The notes under the pieces were generated by a model, which made no database searches, was not told the origin of the DNA, and saw only the letters and a list, made by a program, of their open reading frames with translations. From positions 1-64,000 of the forward strand of contig VXOJ01000028.1 in NCBI GenBank assembly GCA_009840115.1: a DNA stretch of 64,000 nt. Reading direction: 5' to 3'. How positions within the stretch are numbered: position 1 is the stretch's first letter; each line of letters begins with the position of its first letter. The stretch comes from Gemmatimonadales bacterium. Lineage in GTDB: Bacteria > Gemmatimonadota > Gemmatimonadetes > Palauibacterales > Palauibacteraceae. The translations under genes were made by a program, and so were the position numbers. Shown piece by piece: positions 27,205-35,333 of this stretch.

Positions 27205-28613
27205 CGCTTATCCCCCCGTCCCGCGCTCCGCCGACTCCGGGCGAAGAAGGGCATCCGTTTCGAGAAGTCCACCGGCATGGCCCGGCGGACCTCGGTCATC
27301 GCGTCGATCGTCACTTCCGCGTGCCCGCGCTCGCGCGCGAACTTCTCCACCCGTTCCGCCACCACGCCCCGCACGAAGCTGGGGATGGCGTTGAGCCGGG
27401 CGGAGGCCTCGGCGCTCCACGGCAGCTTCCGCTCGACCGCCGAGCCGTACGTGACCGGCCGGGGCGCCTCGATCGCGTCCGCGATGCCGGGCGCCGGCTC
27501 GTAGGCGCAGGAAGGATCGGGACCGAGCAGATCCCCGTCCACCGCGTACGCGCGGGCGCGGCAGCCGCCACACAGCGCGCGGTACTCGCAGCGCCCGCAC
27601 TTCCCGCCCGGTTCGCCGTCGCGCAGCAGGCGGAAGACGGTCGCCTCGCGCCAGATCTCGCCGAAGGACGCGTCGGAGAGGTCGCCGGCCACCTCCGGCA
27701 TGTACGGGCAAGGCGTCACCTTGCCCTCGGGCGTGATGCGGCAGTACTGGACGCCGCAGGGACAGCGCGTCCGGTAGTTCAGGAGCGGCGAATCCGGGTC
27801 CCGCTCGTACACGTGCCGCATGAGCTGCGGCTGGCACTTGGAGCGGATCATGAGCCGCCCACGGTAGTCTCGCTGGAGTTCGGCCAGCCGGGCCACGATC
27901 TCGTCGTTCTCTTCGGGGGCGAGGCCGCGCATTCCCTCTCCTCTGCCCGTCTCGACGAGGAAGTAGACGTTGAGGCAGACCGCGCCCTTCTCATCCGCCC
28001 AGGCGGCGATGGCATCGAGTTCGTCCCGGTTCCCGCGCGTGACGGTGAACTGGATGAGGAAGTCGAGGCGGTGCTCCGCAAGGCGGTCGACGGCCGCGAG
28101 CGTGTCCTCGAGCGCGCCTTCGCCGTGCCGGAAGCGGTCGTGATAGCGCGGGTCGAGGGAGTCGACGCTCAGGGCGACGCCCTGCACGCCGGCCGTCTTC
28201 AGGGAGGCGATGCGTTCATCGGTGAGCCCGGTGCCGTTCGTGCCCACGGTCACCGTGGCGCCGCGTTCGGAGGCGTAGGCCGCGATCGCCTCAAGGTCGG
28301 AGCGCACGAGCGGCTCCCCCCCGCTGAGGATGAGGAGGGGGGACGGACTCGTCTCGAGAATCTGGTCGATGACGCGGAAGCAGGCCGCGGTATCGAGTTC
28401 CTCGGCGGACGCGTGCCACGACCCGGCGGAGATGTAGCAGTGGGAGCAGGCGAGGTTGCAGCGGCGCGTCAGGTTCCAGGCGACCACATGCGGGATGGCG
28501 ACATCGGGTTCGGCCCGCGGAGACGCGGCGGCGGGGGCGCCGTCCCAGGGCGAACCGGGCACGGCGGGGCTCCGGTTCGCGACGGCTTCCGCGGCCAGCG
28601 GGGCCCCGGTCAC
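27201..28613 (-). CDS. NirJ/AhbD-like radical SAM/SPASM protein with C-terminal PCP_red domain
   Basis: A 470-residue protein. The radical SAM cluster site is CNLACSHCY (~50-58); LSGGEPL and TVGTNGTG are core motifs. The SPASM region has CPCGVQYCRITPEGKVTPC and CGRCEYRALCGGC, closest to the heme-type enzymes NirJ and AhbD (known for modifying or decarboxylating heme side chains). The last ~75 residues (LPWSAEASARLNAIPSFVRG) match the C-terminal domain of light-independent protochlorophyllide reductase BchB (PCP_red). The GTG at 28613 overlaps the upstream gene and its end overlaps the CydA-like gene, so a heme modified for that protein is a reasonable inference. Confidence 0.78.
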   Translation of the reverse strand: MTGAPLAAEAVANRSPAVPGSPWDGAPAAASPRAEPDVAIPHVVAWNLTRRCNLACSHCYISAGSWHASAEELDTAACFRVIDQILETSPSPLLILSGGEPLVRSDLEAIAAYASERGATVTVGTNGTGLTDERIASLKTAGVQGVALSVDSLDPRYHDRFRHGEGALEDTLAAVDRLAEHRLDFLIQFTVTRGNRDELDAIAAWADEKGAVCLNVYFLVETGRGEGMRGLAPEENDEIVARLAELQRDYRGRLMIRSKCQPQLMRHVYERDPDSPLLNYRTRCPCGVQYCRITPEGKVTPCPYMPEVAGDLSDASFGEIWREATVFRLLRDGEPGGKCGRCEYRALCGGCRARAYAVDGDLLGPDPSCAYEPAPGIADAIEAPRPVTYGSAVERKLPWSAEASARLNAIPSFVRGVVAERVEKFARERGHAEVTIDAMTEVRRAMPVDFSKRMPFFARSRRSAGRGDKR

Positions 28614-30871
28614 TTCTCGCGCGGTCCCTGCTCCGAAGCGGGACGGACGTCCGCTCCCGACTCTTCCCCGAGTTCCGTACGCGCGAACTTCTCGACCGCC
28701 GCGCGGGCATCGTCGGGCGACACCATCTTGAAGTCGACGGGACAGTCCGCCGCCTGCTGCTCGATGTCGCGGATCGGACAGCGCGTCACGCCGGAGGCCT
28801 TCGCCTCCTCGATGAAGCGCTTCATTTCCTCGCTCATGCCGTCGACGCCGGCGGCTTCGGCCCGCGCCTGCTTCGCCTTCAGCTCGTTGAACATCACGAG
28901 CATCGTGTCGAGGTCGAACTCGTCGGCCGCGATCATCGCGTCCTTGTTCTCGTCCATCACGAGGGTGGTGACGCGCCACATGCCCTGGTCGCGGGCGAAG
29001 CGCTCCACCGTATTCCGGGCGAGGGGGCGCGCGATCAGCGGCACGCGCCCCAGGCGTTCGAACGCCTCGTGCGTCCAGACGATCGGGTCGGCGGCCGTGC
29101 GGTCGCGAGGGATCTGGTTGTCCGTGACCGGGCACTTCGCCATCACGGGGAGCGGGGCCTCGAAGGCGTCGGCGTCGCTCGTCTCCACGACGGTCCGCTT
29201 CATCGCCTCGTCCGCCTTCACCTCGGCGAGCGCGAGTTCCTCCGCGTCGCCGATCCCCATCACGAGTTGCATGTGGGTCGGAAGGAGCTTCTTGATCGCC
29301 TCGTCGAGCCGTTCGTTCGTCACGACGGGCAGCTGATCGCGATTCCAGAGTTCCGTCTTCTCGGCGTTCGCGCGCCCGTTGGCGGCCTGTCCGACTTCCG
29401 CGATCGAGGGGGCCGCGCCGGTCTCGAGCGCGTCGCGCGCCACCTGCGCGGTGCCGCTCGCCCCATTGCCGGCCGCGGCGTCTCCGTCGGCCGGCGGCGG
29501 CGGCGTCCGGTACTGCTTCTCGTCCTTCGGATTCGGGACGAAGGCGGCCGCGTAACGGCTTCCGGGGCCGTAGTGTTCGAGGACGAACTCCTCTACGGCC
29601 TTGCGCGCGATCCCGAGGGCGAACGGCGGCACGCGCAGGATCCTCACCTCCGCTTCGGGCGCCCACTCGAGCCCGGCTTCGCCATCCTCCTCGATCCAGG
29701 GGATCTCCTCGGGCCGGACGTTCCCGGTGCCGATGAGGAGGATGTTCGTGTCGGCGAGGGAGACGAGGTTGTCGGCCTGCGAGCCGATGTCCGTGCCCTC
29801 GATGCGGTGCGAGCCGTGGCGGGCCACGACGATGAGGGATGGATCGATCTCCTCGGCCCACTTGAGGAGTACGTCGAAGGGCTTCCCGACCAGCACCTGG
29901 GTCTCGATCTCGACCTCGGGATACTCGCTCGCCATCACCTCGGCCCGCTTGATGTTCGCCTTGCAGAGACGGAGGAGGCCCTTGTCGATGATGTTGTTAT
30001 GGAGCTCTTCCTGTTCCTCGAACTTGAACACCTTCGAGGCCTGGACGGAGAGCACATCCTTGATGTTGTGAAAAACGACGTGGTGGTACTGCACGTCGAA
30101 GGCGCTCGCGATGTAGACCTTGGCGCCGTACTCGCGGGCCATGTCGAGCGCGATCCGCAGTCCCTTGTAGGCGTAGGCCGACCCGTCCACGCCGACGAGC
30201 CACCTCCCGCCGTCGAGGGGCCGCCCGTCGCGGACGATGAGCGCATCCTTCTCGATCCCGCGGAGAGAGCGCGCCACGACGCCGCCGAGACGGCTCCGCT
30301 CCTGCCGCCCGAGACCGTGGGCGCCGATGGCGACGAGGTCGTAGTCGCGGCCGGAGGTGCCCGCGAGCTTGTCCTCCTGCTCTTCGTCCTCGGCCACGAG
30401 CCGGCCGTCGTCGCCCAGCTTGACGTCCGTGCGCTGCTTGTCGCTGCCGTCGTAGTTGTGGGCGATGTTGGGGTCGAAGCCGATGAGGCTCGGGAGACGT
30501 CCGCCGCCCCGGTTCGCCTCGTTGATGATCTCCTCGTAGTTGATGCCCTCGAGGAGCTGCCGCGTGAGGGTCACCCCGGCCTCGGCGCAGCGGCGGTGGA
30601 GCTGGTCCAGGAAGCTGTCGGAGATGAGCTGCAGCCCCTTCTCGATCAGCTTGTCGTGGATCTTGCGCTGCCTGCGGATCTCCGCCGGTTCCTGGAACTG
30701 GGCCGGGAGCCCGATCTCGAGCTGGCGGAACCGGATGTCGTGGAGACGTGCGGCGTAGACATGAGAGCCGGTGATGCGGCCTTCGGAGCGAGCGCAGAGT
30801 TCGATGGCTCGGTCCACGGCCCAGTCCGACTCGCGCGAGTTATCGACCGGGACGAATACCTCTCGATACAT
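28610..30871 (-). CDS. Tandem universal-stress-protein domains with PCP_red-like C-terminal domains
   Basis: A 753-residue cytoplasmic protein. Two UspA-type nucleotide-binding domains cover ~1-225 (VFVPVDNS, AIGAHGLGR) and ~235-415 (WLVGVDGS, VVARHGSHR). After a linker come PCP_red-like segments: a weak one near 430-465 (RVPPFALGIARKAVEEF) and a clear one near 617-660 (IVWTHEAFERLGRVPLIAR). Conserved Cys pairs (MAKCPVTD, RCPIRD, ADCPVDF) surround it. ATG 30871 is used because GGAG precedes it by four bases. It leads the array of radical SAM, CydA-like and cytochrome genes, suggesting a sensing or scaffold role. Confidence 0.75.
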   Translation of the reverse strand: MYREVFVPVDNSRESDWAVDRAIELCARSEGRITGSHVYAARLHDIRFRQLEIGLPAQFQEPAEIRRQRKIHDKLIEKGLQLISDSFLDQLHRRCAEAGVTLTRQLLEGINYEEIINEANRGGGRLPSLIGFDPNIAHNYDGSDKQRTDVKLGDDGRLVAEDEEQEDKLAGTSGRDYDLVAIGAHGLGRQERSRLGGVVARSLRGIEKDALIVRDGRPLDGGRWLVGVDGSAYAYKGLRIALDMAREYGAKVYIASAFDVQYHHVVFHNIKDVLSVQASKVFKFEEQEELHNNIIDKGLLRLCKANIKRAEVMASEYPEVEIETQVLVGKPFDVLLKWAEEIDPSLIVVARHGSHRIEGTDIGSQADNLVSLADTNILLIGTGNVRPEEIPWIEEDGEAGLEWAPEAEVRILRVPPFALGIARKAVEEFVLEHYGPGSRYAAAFVPNPKDEKQYRTPPPPADGDAAAGNGASGTAQVARDALETGAAPSIAEVGQAANGRANAEKTELWNRDQLPVVTNERLDEAIKKLLPTHMQLVMGIGDAEELALAEVKADEAMKRTVVETSDADAFEAPLPVMAKCPVTDNQIPRDRTAADPIVWTHEAFERLGRVPLIARPLARNTVERFARDQGMWRVTTLVMDENKDAMIAADEFDLDTMLVMFNELKAKQARAEAAGVDGMSEEMKRFIEEAKASGVTRCPIRDIEQQAADCPVDFKMVSPDDARAAVEKFARTELGEESGADVRPASEQGPREK

Positions 30872-31084
30872 GGCGCTCCGTTGGACGGCGTGCTGCGGCC
30901 GGTTCACGCTGCTCGCACCAGCCTCGCCCGGGTGCGAAGCCCGGATGTACGCAGTCCGCGAGAATCGGCCACGGACGAGGAATTCGGCGACGCTGATCCA
31001 AGGTTGTCGGGGCCGCCGGAAGGTCCGGAACCCCGCTTATGCGCCAAGAAGGTGCGGCTGCCCACGGGGAAAGTCAAACGCCCT

Positions 31085-31792
31085 CTAGGGAGTTCGCGGC
31101 CAGCGGAGGCGGCGGCTCCAATCCGAGGCGAAAACCGCGGCCCCGAAGGTCACGCCGGCCGCGACGAGAAGGCTGCGGAGCCAGACGGAGGCGTCCATGG
31201 GCATCCCGCCGGTGCCCGCCGTGAGCGCGGCTCGCAGCGGCGTGTACGGATTCCACTCGGCGACGAGGGAGGTCCAGCCCGGAGCGGGGGTCCGGAAGAA
31301 GCCGGCGAAGTGCAGGAGGAGGAGGGAAAGCGCCGCGGAAGCGAGCGCCGCTTCGGCGAGCGAACGCACCGCGGCCGCCACGAGGGGACCGAGCAGGTTC
31401 GCGAACCAGAGCGTCGCGAGGACCGCCAGGAGGACGACGGCTCCCGCGCCGGCGCCGCCGGCCGACCACAGGAGGACCAGGACCGCGGGCGCGAGTTGGA
31501 GCGCGTCGATCGTCGTGCCGGCGAGGGTGCGCTCGAGGAGCCAGCGGGGCGAGGAGTAACCGGCGCGGAGGATCTCATCGAGCCAGCCGTCGCGGGCGTC
31601 GCGCACGGCGGGGATGGCCGAGCCGAAGGCTCCGAAGAAGACGATGAATACGCCGAAGACGGCGACCCGGTGCGGCGCCGCGGCCGCGCTGAGGGCGACG
31701 GGCGTGAGGAGGAGGAGCGGGACCGCGACGTTCCACAGGAACAACCGCCGCCGGCGGAGGGCGGTGCGCCACGCCAGGCGCCAGATCGTCAC
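31085..31792 (-). CDS. ABC transporter permease (ABC-2/CcmB-like)
   Basis: A 235-residue permease with six likely membrane helices and a short basic N-terminus. GVFIVFFGAFGS followed by DARDGWLDEILRAG resembles the CcmB/ABC-2 plan. Its GTG overlaps the stop of the ATP-binding gene. The substrate is unknown; a cytochrome-related cargo is only suggested by the neighbourhood. A 213-base gap separates it from the universal-stress gene downstream on the same strand; I see no clear promoter or terminator there. Confidence 0.75.
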   Translation of the reverse strand: MTIWRLAWRTALRRRRLFLWNVAVPLLLLTPVALSAAAAPHRVAVFGVFIVFFGAFGSAIPAVRDARDGWLDEILRAGYSSPRWLLERTLAGTTIDALQLAPAVLVLLWSAGGAGAGAVVLLAVLATLWFANLLGPLVAAAVRSLAEAALASAALSLLLLHFAGFFRTPAPGWTSLVAEWNPYTPLRAALTAGTGGMPMDASVWLRSLLVAAGVTFGAAVFASDWSRRLRWPRTP

Positions 31793-32736
31793 CGGGCGCG
31801 CTCTTCCAGACGGCGGCCCGTGAGCGTCGCGAAGGCGTCCGCGAGATCGGGCTCCCGGACCTCGACCGAGGCGACGGAGGCGCCGCCGCGCAGGACCCAG
31901 GCCAGCGTCTCGGGAAGGGCCCGGCTCGGGTCGTCGACCTCGAGGATCACGGCGCCCTCGTTCCGGGACGACGCGCGCACGGCCTCCGGGGCGGGGCCGA
32001 GGGTGTCGGGATCGAGCGCCTGCCCCGCGGCGAACCGGATCTCCACGCGGGGACGGGCGCCGACGCGCTCCAGGAGCCGGGCCGGGGTATCCGCCACCGC
32101 GCAGCGACCGTCGACGATGAACGCCACGCGGTCGCAGTGCGCCGCGGCAAAGACGGGATCATGGGCGGAAAGCACCGCGGTCCCGCCGGCGCCGTGGTGG
32201 TCGGCGAGGGCCTCGGCGAAGGCCTCCCGACCGCCGGGGTCGAGTCCGGCCAGCGGTTCGTCGAGGAGGAGGAGCGGGGCCGCGGTACCGAACGCGGTCG
32301 CGAGCGCAAGCCGTCTCCGCATGCCGCTCGAATAGGCCCCCGCGGGGCGGTCCGCGTCCGCCTCGAGCCCGAAGCGGGCGAGCCATGCGTCCGCCGTGGC
32401 CCGCGCCTCACCGGATCCGGCGCCGTGGAGCTCGAGCAGGATGGCCGCGTTTTCCCGCCCGCTGAGCCACGTGCGGAGGGCGGGCCGGTCCGGGGCGAGC
32501 CAGCGCCGTCCGGCATCGTCGACCCTGGGGTCCCGCCGAATCCCCGGTGCACCGTCGCCGCCGAGGAGGCGGAGGAGGGTCGATTTGCCGGATCCGTTCG
32601 GGCCGAGGAGCGCGAGGCGTTCTTCCGCCCGGACTTCGAGCGAGAGATCCCGAAGCGCGGGACTCCCATCGGGGTAGCGGTAGGCGACCGCCTCCGCCGC
32701 CACCAACGGCGGCTTCGCCCCTGCGCCGGGGTTCAC
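31789..32736 (-). CDS. ABC transporter ATP-binding protein
   Basis: A 315-residue ATPase: Walker A LLGPNGSGKST (~46-56), signature YSSGMRRRLALA (~142-153), Walker B LLLLDEPLAGLDP and the H-loop SAHD. About 90 further residues (VEIRFAAGQALD onwards) form an extra domain of unknown role, often seen in ABC-2 exporters. GTG at 32736 overlaps the ferredoxin stop, and its end overlaps the permease start, so it forms one unit with them. Confidence 0.9.
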   Translation of the reverse strand: MNPGAGAKPPLVAAEAVAYRYPDGSPALRDLSLEVRAEERLALLGPNGSGKSTLLRLLGGDGAPGIRRDPRVDDAGRRWLAPDRPALRTWLSGRENAAILLELHGAGSGEARATADAWLARFGLEADADRPAGAYSSGMRRRLALATAFGTAAPLLLLDEPLAGLDPGGREAFAEALADHHGAGGTAVLSAHDPVFAAAHCDRVAFIVDGRCAVADTPARLLERVGARPRVEIRFAAGQALDPDTLGPAPEAVRASSRNEGAVILEVDDPSRALPETLAWVLRGGASVASVEVREPDLADAFATLTGRRLEERAR

Positions 32737-33026
32737 GGAACGATCTCGATCCCGTCTTCCAGCACGGTGATCGCATCGACCGGACAGGACGCGCACGCCT
32801 CGATGAACCGACTCCGCGAGGCATGCTCCGGGCCGGTGAACACCGCCACCCCATCCTCGTCGAGATCGAAGGCCTCCGGCGCTTCCTCGATGCAATCCCC
32901 GAAGCCGACGCACAGATCGCGGTCGATGACCGCGCGGAGTCCGTGAACTTCCCGTTCCACGGACGGGTCCGGCGCCCCCGCGCCTTCACGCGCATCCCCC
33001 GTCCCTCCGCCGCCGTCCGCCACCAC
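32733..33026 (-). CDS. 3Fe-4S-type ferredoxin
   Basis: A 97-residue ferredoxin of the short single-cluster type. CVGFGDC (Cys at ~39 and ~45) and CASCPVDAI near the C-terminus give the Cys pattern of 3Fe-4S ferredoxins, in which the second position of a CxxCxxC motif is not Cys. PEAFDLDEDGVA is typical. It starts at GTG three bases after the zinc-ribbon/PCP_red gene; it may hand electrons to one of the PCP_red or radical SAM proteins nearby. Confidence 0.85.
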   Translation of the reverse strand: MVADGGGGTGDAREGAGAPDPSVEREVHGLRAVIDRDLCVGFGDCIEEAPEAFDLDEDGVAVFTGPEHASRSRFIEACASCPVDAITVLEDGIEIVP

Positions 33027-33029
33027 CGG

Positions 33030-33473
33030 CTACATGCCTTCCAGTCCGAGATCGGATCGGGCCCGGTCCATGACGGCGGGCGTCATCTCCTCGATCCCGC
33101 GCTCCCGGGCGTATTCGTTGTAGATCTTCTTCACCATCCCCCGCACGAAGGAGGGTACGTGGCCGAGCCGCTCGACCGCTTCCACGCTCCAGCGCACGGG
33201 TCCGGGGTTCGTCAACGGCGGTGCGGGCAAGGCTTCGTCGCGCGCCTCGTCTACGCCGGCGCGGATGCCCTCGAAGTTTTCGTTCGGTACGGTGCGGCCT
33301 CCCACCTTCACGCCGAGCGAACTCACGAGTTGCGTTTCCATGGGGTTGGCGAGCATCGCCGTCTTCCGCCCGCACGCGGGACACCTGAAGACGGCGGCCA
33401 TCGTCCCGTCGCCGGGCACCGCCCGTTCGTCGAACGCCATCTGCCGGTCGCAGTCCACGCAGAGGAACTTCAT
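33030..33473 (-). CDS. Zinc-ribbon protein with C-terminal PCP_red domain
   Basis: A 147-residue protein. An N-terminal zinc ribbon (CVDC at ~5-8, CPAC at ~31-34) precedes a linker and a C-terminal PCP_red domain (VRWSVEAVERLGHVPSFVRG, then YARERGIEEMT), the third clear copy in the window. ATG 33473 overlaps the Mrp ATPase stop (ATGA). Function unknown. The association with an Fe-S carrier ATPase and a ferredoxin suggests a metal-cluster protein. Confidence 0.75.
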   Translation of the reverse strand: MKFLCVDCDRQMAFDERAVPGDGTMAAVFRCPACGRKTAMLANPMETQLVSSLGVKVGGRTVPNENFEGIRAGVDEARDEALPAPPLTNPGPVRWSVEAVERLGHVPSFVRGMVKKIYNEYARERGIEEMTPAVMDRARSDLGLEGM

Positions 33474-34360
33474 CGCGCCGCGGGCCCCGCGCGAAGGACG
33501 TCGACCACCCTCCGGAGCGCATCCGCGGCTCCGCCTCCGCCGGCCAGCCACCCCTCGAGCCGCCCCTCGTCCGCCGCGGCCCCAAGCGCCGCGTCGAAGG
33601 GGAGGCGCGCGAGCAGAGGGACCCGAAAACGGCCCGCCAGCTCGGCCCCGGCGTCACCGGCGTGCAGCGGAGCGAGCGCTCCGCAGGCGTCGCAGCGCAC
33701 CCCCGACAGGTTCTCCACGAGTCCCAGGATGGGGAGGCCGCGTCTCCGGGCGAGATCGAGCGAACGGGCCACGGCATCGCGGGAAGCCGCGCTCGGTATG
33801 GTGACCGCGACGATGCCCGCCAGTCCGGGGACGAGCGCGTGGAGTTCGGCGAGTCGCTGGGTGCCCGGCGGCAGGTCCACGAGGAGCGCATCCAGCTCTC
33901 CCCACGCGACATCCGACAGGAATTCCCGCAGGGCCCCCCGCTCCTGGGCGCCCCGCCACACGAAGCCGGCGTCGGCGGGCTCGCGCCACGTGAGGGCGCG
34001 GTCCGGCTCGGTGAGGAACGCCATCGACATGACGCGGACCCCGGCGCGCGAGGAGGGCGGCGCGAATCCGTCCGGGGACTCGGCGAGGGCTTCGGGTTCG
34101 ATGCCGAGAAGGCGCGGCACGCTGGGGCCGTTGAGGTCCGCATCGACCAGGCCCACGCGATCCCCGCGCTGGGCGAGGGCGGTCGCGAGGAGGGCGGAGA
34201 CGAGGCTCTTCCCCACTCCGCCCTTGCCGCTCATGACCCCGATGACGCGGGCGACGGAAGCGAGCCGCACGGACACGCGCTCGTCCCCCGCCGCGATCTG
34301 ATCGGGGAGATCCGAACGCAGTTCGTCCACTTCGTGGTAGGTGCGGAATCCGGAACTCAT
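33470..34360 (-). CDS. Mrp/ApbC-type P-loop ATPase (Fe-S cluster carrier)
   Basis: A 296-residue MinD-like ATPase. The deviant Walker A is GVMSGKGGVGKS (~41-52), followed by VDADLNGPSVPRLLG and LVDLPPGT. A CxxC pair (VRCDACGAL, ~222-230) fits cluster binding by dimeric Mrp/Nbp35 proteins. ATG 34360 gives MSSGFRTYHEVDEL; a longer in-frame form adds six residues. It is the first gene of the minus-strand unit with the zinc-ribbon, ferredoxin and ABC genes, which supports a role in loading clusters. Confidence 0.87.
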   Translation of the reverse strand: MSSGFRTYHEVDELRSDLPDQIAAGDERVSVRLASVARVIGVMSGKGGVGKSLVSALLATALAQRGDRVGLVDADLNGPSVPRLLGIEPEALAESPDGFAPPSSRAGVRVMSMAFLTEPDRALTWREPADAGFVWRGAQERGALREFLSDVAWGELDALLVDLPPGTQRLAELHALVPGLAGIVAVTIPSAASRDAVARSLDLARRRGLPILGLVENLSGVRCDACGALAPLHAGDAGAELAGRFRVPLLARLPFDAALGAAADEGRLEGWLAGGGGAADALRRVVDVLRAGPAAR

Positions 34361-34479
34361 GGGGAGTGGAAGCTCCAATCGGGCCGACAGAGGGTCAACA
34401 GGCGAAGTTTCGGCTCGCGTCCCGCCTTCGTACGATGTTCGACAGACGGACCGAAGTCCACCGTGAATCGGAACATCCC

Positions 34480-34707
34480 ATGTCGATCATCGGGTTTCAC
34501 CGTTTTCTCATCGCAACGGCCATCGTCTTCTGCGCCGTCTTCGCCGCGTGGGAGTTCCGGATCTTCGCGAGGGCCGGGAGTCTCGGGGCGCTCGCGATCG
34601 GCGTGATCTTCGCGCTCGCGGCGGCGGCGCTGGCCTACTATCTCGCCAACCTGGCCAGGTTCCTGAGCGGAACGCGGCACGAGTCCCCGTGGCACCGGGG
34701 ACGGTAA
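34480..34707 (+). CDS. Small two-helix membrane protein
   Basis: A 75-residue protein with two hydrophobic segments (FLIATAIVFCAVFAAW and ALAIGVIFALAAAALAYYL) and a basic C-terminus. No family recognised. It is read divergently from the Mrp ATPase, and its 3' end overlaps the next gene by 19 bases. Codon bias is like that of the neighbours, so I think it is real. Confidence 0.6.
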   Translation: MSIIGFHRFLIATAIVFCAVFAAWEFRIFARAGSLGALAIGVIFALAAAALAYYLANLARFLSGTRHESPWHRGR

Positions 34708-35333
34708 GGGGAGAAGACCGGGCGGACGGAGGTCGGCCGGTCGTACTGTACGCCGCGGGGGCCGTGTTCCTGTTCATCCTCGTCATCGTCGTTGCCGGTT
34801 CGTTCGCGAGGCCCGACCCCGTCACCTTCGTTCCCACGCCTGTCGCCCCGCGCCCCCCCGTCGACGGGTTCGTCGTGGACACCGTCACCGTCGATGCCCG
34901 GGACGGCTCGCGGTGGGTATACTTCGACTTCGACAGGCGGAGCACGGTCGGCGGTCCGCTCGCGGGCTGGGATCTCGCGCTCAACCGGTACCACGTCGTC
35001 GTGAACGGCGGCACCGGATACCCCGGGGCCGGCGGGGCGATCGCCATCGCCGCGCCGTGGGAGACCGTCACGGAGGCCCCGGCGTCCGGTTACGCGACCA
35101 CGGAGGGTGCGCTGGAGGACGGCCCGGCGACGCCCGGACTCGAACGCTGGTACCGGTACGGGTTCTTCTCCCACCTCCTCGAACCGAAGGACGAGACGTA
35201 CGTGATCCGGACGGCGGAGGGCGGCTACGCGAAGCTGCGGATCCTGAGCTATTACTGCCCGCAGGCGACGCCCGGATGCGTGACCCTCATGTACGGATTT
35301 CAGGGAGACGGTTCGCGCCGCCTCACGGACTGA
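34689..35333 (+). CDS. HmuY-like membrane-anchored protein
   Basis: A 214-residue protein starting at GTG 34689, with one N-terminal helix (VVLYAAGAVFLFILVIVVAG) and an outside domain resembling HmuY (known in other bacteria as a heme-binding surface protein): RWVYFDFDRRSTVGG, GWDLALNRYHVVVNGGTG and YAKLRILSYYCP. The heme-ligating histidines of Porphyromonas HmuY cannot be assigned. Its 3' end overlaps the convergent hemC by 11 bases. Heme binding is inference. Confidence 0.65.
   Translation: MAPGTVRGEDRADGGRPVVLYAAGAVFLFILVIVVAGSFARPDPVTFVPTPVAPRPPVDGFVVDTVTVDARDGSRWVYFDFDRRSTVGGPLAGWDLALNRYHVVVNGGTGYPGAGGAIAIAAPWETVTEAPASGYATTEGALEDGPATPGLERWYRYGFFSHLLEPKDETYVIRTAEGGYAKLRILSYYCPQATPGCVTLMYGFQGDGSRRLTD

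Noticed and set aside
27201-33473. Chlorophyll biosynthesis cluster
   Set aside because: Only the C-terminal PCP_red domain of BchB is present; no catalytic BchB, BchN, BchL or other pigment gene was found.
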